Positions 1-7,843 of a stretch of 64,000 nt of DNA are shown one piece after another (the first letter of the stretch is position 1; each line of letters opens with the position of its first letter). The notes beneath the pieces are model-generated. The model was not told the origin of the DNA and did not search any database. It saw only the letters and a program-made list of their open reading frames with translations. The DNA is from Pseudomonas muyukensis. GTDB taxonomy: Bacteria; Pseudomonadota; Gammaproteobacteria; Pseudomonadales; Pseudomonadaceae. Made by a program: the position numbers and the translations under genes. Where the stretch lies: NCBI RefSeq assembly GCF_019139535.1, contig NZ_CP077073.1, positions 2,136,501-2,200,500 of the forward strand, in the 5' to 3' direction.

Positions 1-17
1 CAAATTGTGTCGACCCC

Positions 18-82
18 TTCGCCGGCAAGGCCGGCTCCTACAGGTATGGCGCTTTCCTGTAGGAGCCGGCCTTGCCGGCGAA
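18..82. repeat. Inverted pair of REP-like elements (GCCGGC class)
   Basis: Two 26-base arms (18-43 and 57-82) are perfect reverse complements. Each holds GTAGGAGCCGG and CCGGCGAA, separated by a 13-base spacer. The pair sits just downstream of the rluA stop codon, so its transcript would form a long hairpin that could end or stabilise the rluA mRNA. The same core recurs at 22341, 34612 and in the 14.5-15.2 kb array. Confidence 0.85.
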
Positions 83-87
83 TAGCT

Positions 88-723
88 TTAAAACGATGCC
101 GGGCACTCGAATTTCAGACGTTCGCCCGTCACCGGATGAGTGAAGCTCAGCATCGACGCATGCAGGCACAGCCGCTCATGGGCGGCCAGCGCTTCAGGGT
201 TGGCATACAGGCGGTCGCCCAGCAGCGGATGGCCGATCGACAACATGTGCACGCGCAGCTGGTGCGAGCGCCCGGTGATCGGCGTCAGCTCGACCCGGCA
301 ATGATCGGCGCAACGCTCGACGATGCGCCAGAAGGTCAGGGCGTGCTTGCCCTGTTCGTGGTCCACCACGTGACGTGGCTTGGTCGGCGGGTCGTAGCGC
401 AGCGGCAGGTCGATGCTGCCGCTGTCCAGGGCCGGCTGGCCCCAGCACAGCGCGGTGTAGGCCTTTTCGGTTTCGCGGTCGTGGAACTGGCGCGATAGCT
501 CACGGTGGCTGTCGGCGTCGCGGGCGAGCAGGATGATCCCCGAGGTTTCCCAGTCCAGGCGGTGGACGATCAGGGCGTCGGGGTAGCCGTTCTCCTGCAG
601 GCGAGTGATCAGGCAGTCCTTGTTGTCCTCGGCGCGGCCCGGCACCGACAGCAGCAGGGTCGGCTTGTTGATCACCAGGATGGCGGCGTCTTCGTGAAGG
701 ATCTGGATGTTCGACAGCGGCAT
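88..723 (-). CDS. rluA: RluA family dual-specificity pseudouridine synthase
   Basis: This 211-residue protein belongs to the RluA family, which isomerises uridine to pseudouridine in RNA; RluA itself modifies U746 of 23S rRNA and U32 of several tRNAs. The family signature HRLDWETSGI carries the catalytic Asp. The downstream ITGRSHQLRVH block and the GDRLYA segment are also typical. There is no N-terminal S4 domain, and the length fits RluA rather than the longer RluC or RluD. It lies downstream of minE in the same direction, separated by a REP pair, the same order as in other pseudomonads. The RluA assignment over other short family members rests on length and context. Confidence 0.9.
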   Translation of the reverse strand: MPLSNIQILHEDAAILVINKPTLLLSVPGRAEDNKDCLITRLQENGYPDALIVHRLDWETSGIILLARDADSHRELSRQFHDRETEKAYTALCWGQPALDSGSIDLPLRYDPPTKPRHVVDHEQGKHALTFWRIVERCADHCRVELTPITGRSHQLRVHMLSIGHPLLGDRLYANPEALAAHERLCLHASMLSFTHPVTGERLKFECPASF

Positions 724-753
724 TGCAGGTTCTCTATGCGTATGGAAACCACT

Positions 754-856
754 GGGGCCGCCTTGCGGCCCTTTCGCGACACAAGGCCGCTCCTACAGAG
801 GTTGCGTAACCCTGTAGGAGCGGCCTTGTGTCGCGAAAGGGCTGCGAAGCAGCCCC
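754..856. repeat. Inverted pair of REP-like elements (TTGTGTCGCGAAAGG class)
   Basis: The left arm (about 754-798) and right arm (about 812-856) are near-perfect reverse complements. Each contains GTAGGAGCGGCCTTGTGTCG followed by a CGAAAGGGC block and a small GC hairpin. It lies between minE and rluA and may attenuate read-through from the min operon. Relatives occur at 16462, 27518, 31094 and 44807. Confidence 0.85.
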
Positions 857-879
857 AGGATCGGCTCGAAGCTGCTGGA

Positions 880-1134
880 TCAGCGCTCGGGCAGGGTAAT
901 GTTCAGCTCCAGGATCGAGCAGCTGCCCTGGTTTTCCAGTTCGATCTGCACGTCGTCGTTGCCGATGTTGACGTACTTGCGAATCACCTCGACCAGCTCC
1001 TTCTGCAGGGCCGGCAGGTAGTCCGGGGTGCTGCGCTGGCCACGCTCGTGCGCCACGATGATCTGTAGACGCTCTTTCGCTACCGACGCGCTGCTCTGTT
1101 TCTGTCTGCCACGAAAGAAGTCAAAAAGGTTCAT
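880..1134 (-). CDS. minE: Cell division topological specificity factor MinE
   Basis: This 84-residue protein matches MinE in length and layout. The N-terminal MNLFDFF is the membrane-targeting segment. Next comes the MinD-contacting helix ([13 protein letters not shown]), then the C-terminal topological-specificity domain. MinE stimulates MinD ATPase and drives the pole-to-pole oscillation that confines MinCD inhibition to the poles. The start lies 3 bases after the minD stop, so the two are translationally linked, and minC-minD-minE is transcribed leftward as a unit. Confidence 0.96.
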   Translation of the reverse strand: MNLFDFFRGRQKQSSASVAKERLQIIVAHERGQRSTPDYLPALQKELVEVIRKYVNIGNDDVQIELENQGSCSILELNITLPER

Positions 1135-1137
1135 GGT

Positions 1138-1950
1138 TTACTTGCCTCCAAACAGGCGCGCGAAGAATCCTTGCTTCGGCACTTCGATGAACCGCAGCGG
1201 CTTTGGCTTGCCCAGCAGGCGGTCGACGGTGTCGCTGTAGGCCTGGCCGGCATCGCTCTGGTCGTCAAGGATGACCGGGATGCCCTGGTTGGAGGCCTTG
1301 AGCACGGCTTGCGATTCGGGAATCACGCCCAGCAGTTCGACCGAGAGGATTTCCTTGACGTCTTCGACGCCAAGCATTTCGCCTTTCTCGACGCGCTCGG
1401 GGTGGTAGCGGGTGATCAGCAGGTGTTCCTTGATCGGGTCTTCGCCTTGCTCGGCACGGCGCGACTTGCTCGACAGCAGGCCGATCATGCGGTCGGAGTC
1501 ACGCACCGAGGACACTTCGGGGTTGGTCACGACAATGGCTTCGTCGGCGAAGTACATCGCCAGGTGGGCGCCTTTCTCGATACCGGCGGGCGAGTCGCAG
1601 ACGACGAAGTCGAACTGCTCCTTGAGCTCCATCAGCACCTTCTCGACGCCTTCCTTGGTCAGCGCGTCCTTGTCGCGGGTCTGGCTGGCGGCCAGCACGA
1701 ACAGGTTCTCGAGGCGCTTGTCCTTGATCAGGGCCTGTTGCAGGTTGGCTTCGCCGTTGACCACGTTGACGAAGTCGTACACCACGCGGCGTTCGCAGCC
1801 CATGATCAGGTCGAGGTTACGCAGGCCGACGTCGAAGTCGACGATGACAGTCTTGTGCCCGCGCAGCGCGAGGCCGGTACCGATAGCGGCGCTGGTGGTG
1901 GTCTTGCCCACACCCCCCTTGCCGGAAGTAACCACGAGAATCTTGGCCAA
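1138..1950 (-). CDS. minD: Septum site-determining ATPase MinD
   Basis: This 270-residue ParA/MinD-type ATPase recruits MinC to the membrane and oscillates under MinE control. The deviant Walker A loop SGKGGVGKTTT is at residues 9-19. The switch region VDFDVGLRNLD follows, and VVCDSPAGIE is the second ATPase motif. The C-terminus ends KQGFFARLFGGK, the amphipathic membrane-targeting helix that binds lipid when MinD is ATP-bound. Length and order within minCDE are those of other gamma-proteobacteria. Confidence 0.97.
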   Translation of the reverse strand: MAKILVVTSGKGGVGKTTTSAAIGTGLALRGHKTVIVDFDVGLRNLDLIMGCERRVVYDFVNVVNGEANLQQALIKDKRLENLFVLAASQTRDKDALTKEGVEKVLMELKEQFDFVVCDSPAGIEKGAHLAMYFADEAIVVTNPEVSSVRDSDRMIGLLSSKSRRAEQGEDPIKEHLLITRYHPERVEKGEMLGVEDVKEILSVELLGVIPESQAVLKASNQGIPVILDDQSDAGQAYSDTVDRLLGKPKPLRFIEVPKQGFFARLFGGK

Positions 1951-2047
1951 GGTGTTTCACCCCTAAATAAACGGGACAGGCGTCCCTGCAAATACATAAA
2001 AACGGCAACAGGAAAAAAGTTGCGCTAAAAATGCCGGCAAGTATCCG

Positions 2048-2809
2048 TTAAAGACGGGTGATGTTCAACACGTCGCCGGACAGGCTGACCTGCACGCCCG
2101 AGCCCCACAGTGGGTCGCGGCGCAAGTCCTCGCAGACTTTGTACTGGCCGGCGATCGAGACCATTTCCGCGGTCATCTGCAGGCAGAAGATGCGCGCCTT
2201 GGTGTTGCCCTTGATACCTGCCAGGGCACGGCCACGCATGGCGCCGTACACATGGATGTTGCCATCGGCAAGAAGTTCCGCGCCGGGGCTGACCGAGCCG
2301 GTGACCACCAGGTCGCCGCCCTGGGCGTAGATCTGCTGGCCGCCGCGCACGGTCGAGGTGATGATCCGCGTCGGGCGCACCTCGGGCTCGGTCGCTGCCG
2401 GGGGCGGCGCGGGGGCAGGCTCGGGCGCCTTCACCTCGGGCTCTGGCTCGAGCGGACGCTCGCGCGCGCCGGACGGCGGCAGCACCGGCAGGTCGATGGC
2501 GATCGCCGCGGCGATGTCCTCGATGCGGCTGGCGCGGATCGCCAGGGTGCGCAGGCCATGGTGACGGCACACGCGCATCAGCCCGGGCAGGTCGATGGCG
2601 CCCTCGTCGGCGGGCAGTTTGTCCAGGGCCAGCACCAGCGGGGTGTTGCTGAAGAAGTTCGGCGCCTGCGCCACCTTCGCCGCCAGCTGGCGGTCGAGGG
2701 ATTCGAGGTCGTTGCGCGCCAGCTCCAGCACGGTGATGGCAAGCATGCTGCCCTTGAGCTGGAACACGGGGGCGTTGTCGGGTGTCTGGTTGAGGCTCAT
2801 GGTCTGCAT
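2048..2809 (-). CDS. minC: Septum site-determining protein MinC
   Basis: MinC inhibits FtsZ polymerisation away from midcell. The protein is 253 residues with the family's two parts: an N-terminal FtsZ-inhibiting domain (about 15-115, [15 protein letters not shown]) and a C-terminal beta-helix domain (about 150-253, with [19 protein letters not shown] and RGRALAG) that dimerises and binds MinD. The linker is unusually rich in Pro, Glu and Ala (about residues 118-145). A second in-frame ATG at 2800 (MSLNQ) is an equally possible start, as neither has a strong ribosome binding site. It is first in the minCDE group and divergent from the acyltransferase gene. Confidence 0.95.
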   Translation of the reverse strand: MQTMSLNQTPDNAPVFQLKGSMLAITVLELARNDLESLDRQLAAKVAQAPNFFSNTPLVLALDKLPADEGAIDLPGLMRVCRHHGLRTLAIRASRIEDIAAAIAIDLPVLPPSGARERPLEPEPEVKAPEPAPAPPPAATEPEVRPTRIITSTVRGGQQIYAQGGDLVVTGSVSPGAELLADGNIHVYGAMRGRALAGIKGNTKARIFCLQMTAEMVSIAGQYKVCEDLRRDPLWGSGVQVSLSGDVLNITRL

Positions 2810-2909
2810 AGACGGCTTGTTGCGAGAAAAGTGCCCTGACTTATAGCGATAAGACCGATTGCCCGCAACCGATGTAGAATGCCCGGCCCTTGTCTTGCCG
2901 GAAGCTTCA

Positions 2910-3845
2910 ATGGAACGCCCGCGTTTTCGACCCCTTTTCCTTCACCCTCGATTCTGGGCCCTGTGGCTGGGCCTGGGCCTGCTGTGGCTGGTCGCGCAGC
3001 TGCCGTACCGCGCCCTGCTCGGGCTGGGGCGCGCCCTGGGCGCGGTGATGTACCGGGTAGCCGGCGAGCGCCGGCGCATCGCCGCGCGCAACCTGGAACT
3101 GTGCTTCCCGGCGCTGTCCGGCGACGAACGGCAGCGCCTGCTCAAGGAAAACTTCGCCTCCACCGGCATCGCCTTCTTCGAGATGGCCATGAGCTGGTGG
3201 TGGCCCAAGGCCCGCCTGGCGCGCCTGGCGCACATCGAAGGCCTCGAGCACCTGCAGGCCGCCCAGCGCGACGGCGAGGGCGCGATCCTGATGGCCGTGC
3301 ACTTCACCACCCTGGAGATCGGCGCCGCGTTGCTGGGCCAGGTGCACACCATCGATGGCATGTACCGTGAACATGGCAACCCGGTGTTCGATTTCATCCA
3401 GCGCCGGGGCCGCGAACGGCACAACCTCGATTCGCTGGCGGTGGAGCGCGACGACGTGCGCGGCATGCTCAAGCTGCTGCGCAAGGGACGGGCGATCTGG
3501 TATGCGCCGGACCAGGACTACGGGATGAAGCAGAGCATCTTCGTGCCGCTGTTCGGCATCCCCGCGGCCACGGTCACGGCCACCAGCAAGTTCGCCCGGT
3601 TGGGCAAGGCGCGGGTGATTCCCTTCACCCAGAAGCGCCTGGAAGACGGCAGCGGCTATCGTCTGGTGGTACACCCGCCGCTGGCGGACTTCCCTGGCGA
3701 AACCGAGGAGGCCGACTGCCTGCGCATCAACCAGTGGGTCGAAGGCGTGCTGCGCGAATGCCCGGAGCAGTACCTGTGGGCGCACCGGCGCTTCAAGTCG
3801 CGGCCCGAGGGCGAGCCGCGGCTGTACGACAAGAAAAAACGCTAG
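2910..3845 (+). CDS. lpxL: Lipid A biosynthesis lauroyl/acyl acyltransferase (LpxL/HtrB family)
   Basis: This 311-residue inner-membrane acyltransferase adds a secondary acyl chain to lipid A. It starts at ATG 2910 ([10 protein letters not shown]), as for HtrB proteins; the frame extends 17 codons upstream, but those lie in the intergenic promoter region. One N-terminal membrane segment ([15 protein letters not shown]) is followed by the catalytic HX4E motif [23 protein letters not shown] and the late [10 protein letters not shown] segment are hallmarks of the family. Which acyl chain and position it uses cannot be read from sequence; pseudomonads usually have more than one such enzyme. Confidence 0.92.
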   Translation: MERPRFRPLFLHPRFWALWLGLGLLWLVAQLPYRALLGLGRALGAVMYRVAGERRRIAARNLELCFPALSGDERQRLLKENFASTGIAFFEMAMSWWWPKARLARLAHIEGLEHLQAAQRDGEGAILMAVHFTTLEIGAALLGQVHTIDGMYREHGNPVFDFIQRRGRERHNLDSLAVERDDVRGMLKLLRKGRAIWYAPDQDYGMKQSIFVPLFGIPAATVTATSKFARLGKARVIPFTQKRLEDGSGYRLVVHPPLADFPGETEEADCLRINQWVEGVLRECPEQYLWAHRRFKSRPEGEPRLYDKKKR

Positions 3846-3857
3846 CTCTTGCTGCGC

Positions 3858-3880
3858 GGGCGCGGGCTTGCCCCGCGATA
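3858..3880. repeat. Short palindrome, possible terminator or half REP
   Basis: CGCGGG and CCCGCG (3861-3877) form a tight hairpin 15 bases after the acyltransferase stop. There is no T-run, so it is closer to a half REP than a classical terminator. Confidence 0.4.
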
Positions 3881-3918
3881 GGGCCGGTACTGGCAATCAC
3901 TGACTCCAGGAAGGATGC

Positions 3919-5061
3919 ATGACCTCGACCACCGGCCTGATCCTCTCCGGCGGCGGTGCCCGCGCCGCCTACCAGGTTGGCGTGCTGGCCGGCATCGCCG
4001 AGTTGCTGCCCCCGGGCGCGGCGAATCCGTTCCCGGTGATCGTCGGCACCTCGGCCGGTGCCATCAACGCCGTCAAGCTGGCCAGCGGCGCTACCCGCTT
4101 CGGCGAGTCGGTGCAGCACCTGACCGCGTTCTGGCAGAACTTTCGCAGCCACCTGGTGCTGCGCAGCGACTGGCCTGGGGTAATTCGCCAGGCCAGTCGC
4201 TTCGTCGGCCACAGCCTGCTGGGCATCGGCGGCCAGGCACCGGTGGCGTTGCTCGACAGCAGCCCGTTGCGTGGCCTGTTGCGCGAGCACCTGGACCTGG
4301 ACGGCATTGCCCATTCCCTGGCCAGCAACCAGCTGCGCGCCATTGCCGTCACCGCCTTTGGCTATGAGTCGGGCCAGGCGGTGACTTTCTACCAGGGCCG
4401 CGACACCATCGAACCCTGGCTGCGCCACCGCCGCATCGGCATGCCCACGCCCTTGACCATCGACCACCTGCTGGCCAGTTCGGCGATCCCGCTGCTGTTC
4501 GCCCCGGTGCGCCTGGGCGAGGAGTTCTACGGCGACGGCGCGGTACGCCAATCGGCGCCGATCAGCCCGGCGCTGCACCTGGGCGCCAGCCGCGTGCTGG
4601 TGGTCGGCGTCAGCGGCAACCCGCAGCGGCCAGCGCCGCCCTTGCCAACCCAGCGGGTGTTCAGTGGCCAGCAACCGAGCCTGGCGCAGATCGGCGGGCA
4701 CATGCTCAACAGCACCTTCATCGACAGCCTCGAGGACGATATCGAGCTGTTGCAGCGGCTCAACCACCTCAGCCACCTGCTGCCCGCGCACCTGGACGCC
4801 CGGCGCCTGGGCCTGGCGCCGATCGAGGTGCTGGTGGTGGCGCCCAGCCAGCCGCTGGACGAGATCGCCGCCCGCCACAGGCGTGAATTGCCCGCGGCGC
4901 TCAGGCTGTTCCTGCGCGGCCCGGGGGCCACCAAGACCAGTGGCGCGGGGGTGCTGAGCTACTTGCTGTTCGAGGCCAGCTATTGCAGCGAATTGATCGA
5001 GCTGGGGCGCAAGGATGCCCTGGCCAAGCAGCGCGAGCTGTGTCAGTTCCTGGGGATCTGA
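3919..5061 (+). CDS. Patatin-like phospholipase family protein
   Basis: This 380-residue protein carries the patatin catalytic set. The oxyanion loop is LSGGGARAAYQVG (residues 9-21), the nucleophile serine elbow is VGTSAGAIN, and the dyad aspartate is in YGDGAVRQSAP. The family hydrolyses acyl esters of phospholipids or related lipids. No signal peptide or beta-barrel secretion domain is seen, so it is probably cytoplasmic or membrane-associated rather than a PlpD-type secreted enzyme. It follows the lipid A acyltransferase by 73 bases in the same direction and faces the mlaA gene, a neighbourhood of envelope lipid functions. The natural substrate is not known from sequence. Confidence 0.88.
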   Translation: MTSTTGLILSGGGARAAYQVGVLAGIAELLPPGAANPFPVIVGTSAGAINAVKLASGATRFGESVQHLTAFWQNFRSHLVLRSDWPGVIRQASRFVGHSLLGIGGQAPVALLDSSPLRGLLREHLDLDGIAHSLASNQLRAIAVTAFGYESGQAVTFYQGRDTIEPWLRHRRIGMPTPLTIDHLLASSAIPLLFAPVRLGEEFYGDGAVRQSAPISPALHLGASRVLVVGVSGNPQRPAPPLPTQRVFSGQQPSLAQIGGHMLNSTFIDSLEDDIELLQRLNHLSHLLPAHLDARRLGLAPIEVLVVAPSQPLDEIAARHRRELPAALRLFLRGPGATKTSGAGVLSYLLFEASYCSELIELGRKDALAKQRELCQFLGI

Positions 5062-5095
5062 TGTCCAGGCCGCTCCTACAGGGGCGTGGAGGGTC

Positions 5096-5911
5096 TTATT
5101 CGGCGATCTGCAACTTGCGCGCCTGGGTATACACGTAGCGCAGCTTCTCGTACTCGAACGGCGAGTTGGTCTGGCCATAGCTGAAGTTGGTGTTGTAGCG
5201 CTTGTCCACCGCCCGCAGCAGGGTGATCTGCGGATGCTCGCTGGCGCTGTCGGGCACATCCAGGTAGTTGATTTCCTTCTCCCCCACGTAGTCCACCACC
5301 AGCCCGGTGGTGTCGCGCAGGTTCGACGGGCCGAGGATCGGCAGCATCAGGTACGGCCCTTCCGGCACGCCATAGAAGCCCAGGGTCTGGCCGAAGTCCT
5401 CGCTCTGGCGCGGCAGGCCCATCTTGGTCGCCGGGTCCCACAGGCCGCCCACGCCAAGCAGGGTGTTGAACATCAGCCGCGCGGTGATTTCGGCCGAACG
5501 CTTGGGCTTGAGCTGCAGCACGCTGTTGAACAGGCTCGGCACATCACCGAGGTTGTTGAAGAAGTTGCTTACCCCGGTGCGCACGAAGCTGGGGGTGATG
5601 TAGCGGTAGCCATCCACCACCGGCAGGAACACCCACTGGTCGAAGCGGTAGTTGAAGTGGTAGATGCGCCGGTTCATCGACTCCAGCGGGTCGTAGATGT
5701 TCAGCGCGGCCAGGGTCGAGCGCTCGAACTCGCGCTGGTCGAGCCCGGGGTTGAATTTCAGTTCGCGCAGCGGGTCGAGAAACCCATCGGCCTCGGCCGA
5801 CAAGGTGCCGATGTTGTCGGCCTCGACCACGCTGGCCCTTGGCGCGACTTCGTCGGCCAGGGCCTGGGTGCTAGCGAGCAGGGCGGTGACGAGCAGCAGT
5901 CTGTTAACCAC
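5096..5911 (-). CDS. mlaA: MlaA/VacJ family outer-membrane lipid asymmetry protein
   Basis: This is a VacJ/MlaA homologue, the outer-membrane part of the Mla system that removes mislocalised phospholipids from the outer leaflet. The YDPLESMNRRIYHFN block, the VSNFFNNLGD segment and the EDFGQTLGFYGVPEG region are diagnostic. The start chosen is GTG 5911, preceded by GGAG at 8 bases and overlapping the end of the upstream hydrolase gene. It gives a 271-residue protein with a clean signal peptide ending STQALA-DE. Unlike the lipoprotein MlaA of E. coli, no lipobox Cys follows the signal sequence. The gene is coupled to the alpha/beta hydrolase upstream. Confidence 0.9.
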   Translation of the reverse strand: MVNRLLLVTALLASTQALADEVAPRASVVEADNIGTLSAEADGFLDPLRELKFNPGLDQREFERSTLAALNIYDPLESMNRRIYHFNYRFDQWVFLPVVDGYRYITPSFVRTGVSNFFNNLGDVPSLFNSVLQLKPKRSAEITARLMFNTLLGVGGLWDPATKMGLPRQSEDFGQTLGFYGVPEGPYLMLPILGPSNLRDTTGLVVDYVGEKEINYLDVPDSASEHPQITLLRAVDKRYNTNFSYGQTNSPFEYEKLRYVYTQARKLQIAE

Positions 5912-7202
5912 GGAAGAACTCCAGCATGGCGTCGCTGTTGACGCGGTAGTTGAGGTTGCCGCAATGGCCGCCATGGGGGTAGAGCGTCAGGCGTTCGCCG
6001 AACACCCGGCGCAGGAAACCGATGTCGCCGGGGCCGAGGATCACGTCGTCGGCGTTGTGCATCACGGCAATCTTGGGGCTGCTGCGCAGGTAGTCTTCCA
6101 GGGCGTACAGGCTGACCTGGTCGACCAGTTGCAGCAGGCTGTTGCCGTCGGTGCGCGCGCGCCACATGGGGATCACCTGCTCGGTCAGGTAGCAGTCGAA
6201 GTCGCATTGCAGGGCTCGCTTGAAGAACGGCGTGAGGCTGCTGCCCTCGGTGATCGGGAACTTCGGCGGGATGATCAGGCCGCGGCGGTTGATCAGGTCG
6301 GAGGTGAAGGCGATATCGGCCGCCGAGAAGCGGAACGAGGTGCCGATGAGCATGGCCATCTGTTCGTTGGACAGGTGTTCGCGCGACTGCTGGAAGTCGT
6401 ACAGCAGCGCCTCGTTGAGGTCGATGTAGCCCTTTTCCTGGAAGTAACGCGTGAGTTTTTCCAGCATCAGCTCATAGAAGGTGGTGCTCTTGTCGATGCC
6501 CTTGACCCGGGTCTGCACCAGCTTGTCCAGGTTGCTGATCGAGGTGTACAGGTTGACCGGCGGGTTGAGCAGCAGCACGCGTTTGAAGTTGAAGCTGCGC
6601 CGGGTTTCGTCCAGGTGGCTGACGAACGCTGCATCCAGCGCGCCGAGGCTGTAGCCGCTGAGGTAGAACTCGCTGATCGGCAGGCGCGGGTGCTGGGCGC
6701 GCACGGCCTGCATGACCCGGTACAGGTCTTCGGCGTCGTCGCGGGTCACCCCGGGGGTGGCGAAGCGCGAGGCGGCGCTCATGAAGTCCCAGCTGGTCGG
6801 CGAGGACAGCTGCACCACGTGGTAGCCGGCCTGGTAGAACAGCTTCTTCAGGTACTCGTTGATGCTGCTGGAGTAGGGCGCGCCGGTGCCGGCGATGAGA
6901 AAGATCAGCGGCGCCTGGTGGTCTTGCTGGGCCAGGCGATAGCGCAGCTTTTTCACTGACCAGAAGTTGTCTGGCAGGGTGAACTCGCGCTCTGGGCGCA
7001 GGGTCAGGCTGTAGTCGGCCTGGTCGATGTCGTCGTCGCTGGGCAGCGTCGGGCGCTGGTCCGGCGGGGTGGTGGCGATGGTCGCCTCGAACGGGTTTTT
7101 CAGCGGGTAGCCGTAGCTGGCGGGGTCGATGTCCCGCGCCGTAGCGAGCGCTGTCACCAGCAGGCCACCAAGCAGGGCAGCAAGGCGCAAAGATCGAAGC
7201 AT
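5904..7202 (-). CDS. Secreted alpha/beta hydrolase of unknown substrate
   Basis: This 432-residue protein starts at ATG 7202, with a G-rich ribosome binding site 5 bases upstream. It begins with a signal peptide (LAALLGGLLVTALATA), so it should be periplasmic or outer-membrane associated. The fold is suggested by FLIAGTGAPY near the start of the core and the nucleophile elbow LSGYSLGALDAAF (G-Y-S-L-G). A late His near PHGGHCGNLNYR is a candidate catalytic residue. It overlaps the mlaA start by 8 bases, so the two are translationally coupled. Such proteins have been mislabelled as kinases in some genomes, but no kinase motif is present. Confidence 0.75.
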   Translation of the reverse strand: MLRSLRLAALLGGLLVTALATARDIDPASYGYPLKNPFEATIATTPPDQRPTLPSDDDIDQADYSLTLRPEREFTLPDNFWSVKKLRYRLAQQDHQAPLIFLIAGTGAPYSSSINEYLKKLFYQAGYHVVQLSSPTSWDFMSAASRFATPGVTRDDAEDLYRVMQAVRAQHPRLPISEFYLSGYSLGALDAAFVSHLDETRRSFNFKRVLLLNPPVNLYTSISNLDKLVQTRVKGIDKSTTFYELMLEKLTRYFQEKGYIDLNEALLYDFQQSREHLSNEQMAMLIGTSFRFSAADIAFTSDLINRRGLIIPPKFPITEGSSLTPFFKRALQCDFDCYLTEQVIPMWRARTDGNSLLQLVDQVSLYALEDYLRSSPKIAVMHNADDVILGPGDIGFLRRVFGERLTLYPHGGHCGNLNYRVNSDAMLEFFRG

Positions 7203-7414
7203 GGAGTCCCCCAGGGCAAACAGGTCGTGCAGTACGCAGGCTAGGACCATGGCAGCGGGTGCAAAGTTGCCAGCCGCTCATGCCTTTGTCGCGCCAGATG
7301 TTGCCGCAGCCGGCGATTGCTGTCTTGTGCAACATAGCCCAGGGCCATGATTTTGCCTTACAACGGCCCCTGGGTGATCATGCAGCGCTTCGATGACCGC
7401 AATGGGAGAGCGGG

Positions 7415-7768
7415 ATGACGCGTTCGTGGCCGATCTTTGCGGTGTTGTGTCTGGCGTTGTGGCTGGCAGCCAGTTACGGCGTGCGTTATGGATTGATGGA
7501 AGACGCCCGTTGGGTGGGCCTGTGCGCGGTGCCAGGGGCGCTCTGGCAGTGCGAGGTGCGTTCATTGCTGGGGCTGGCGATTCACTTCCAGGTGATGGCC
7601 TGGGCGGCGCTGGGGCTGGCGCTGCTGGCCCAGGCCGTGCCCCGGCGGGGCGGCAGGTGGCTGGCGGGGCTGGCGCTGCTGTGCGCGATTCCGGCGCTGG
7701 TGCTGTATACCGCGAGCATCGCGGTGTTTGCGCTGGTATTGGCCGGCTTGCGGTTGGTCAGGGTCTGA
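7415..7768 (+). CDS. Small multi-pass membrane protein of unknown function
   Basis: This 117-residue, very hydrophobic protein has three predicted membrane segments: residues about 7-22, 55-75 and 80-112. A short loop between the first two contains two Cys (GLCAVPGALWQC) that would lie close to the membrane face. It starts at ATG 7415 after AGAGCGGG. It stands alone between the leftward hydrolase gene and the convergent GH17 gene. No family was recognised. Codon use and GC content match the neighbours, which supports a real gene. Confidence 0.7.
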   Translation: MTRSWPIFAVLCLALWLAASYGVRYGLMEDARWVGLCAVPGALWQCEVRSLLGLAIHFQVMAWAALGLALLAQAVPRRGGRWLAGLALLCAIPALVLYTASIAVFALVLAGLRLVRV

Positions 7769-7843
7769 TCGCGGGGCAAGCCCGCTTGCACAACGACAGC
7801 CAGGACAGTGGCTGGGTGCGAGCGCGCTTGCCGCGCGATGGCG
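7769..7843. repeat. Inverted REP-like pair between convergent genes
   Basis: TCGCGGGGCAAG (7769-7780) and CTTGCCGCGCGA (about 7828-7839) are imperfect reverse complements filling the gap between the small membrane protein and the GH17 gene. They may act as a bidirectional terminator. Confidence 0.5.
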
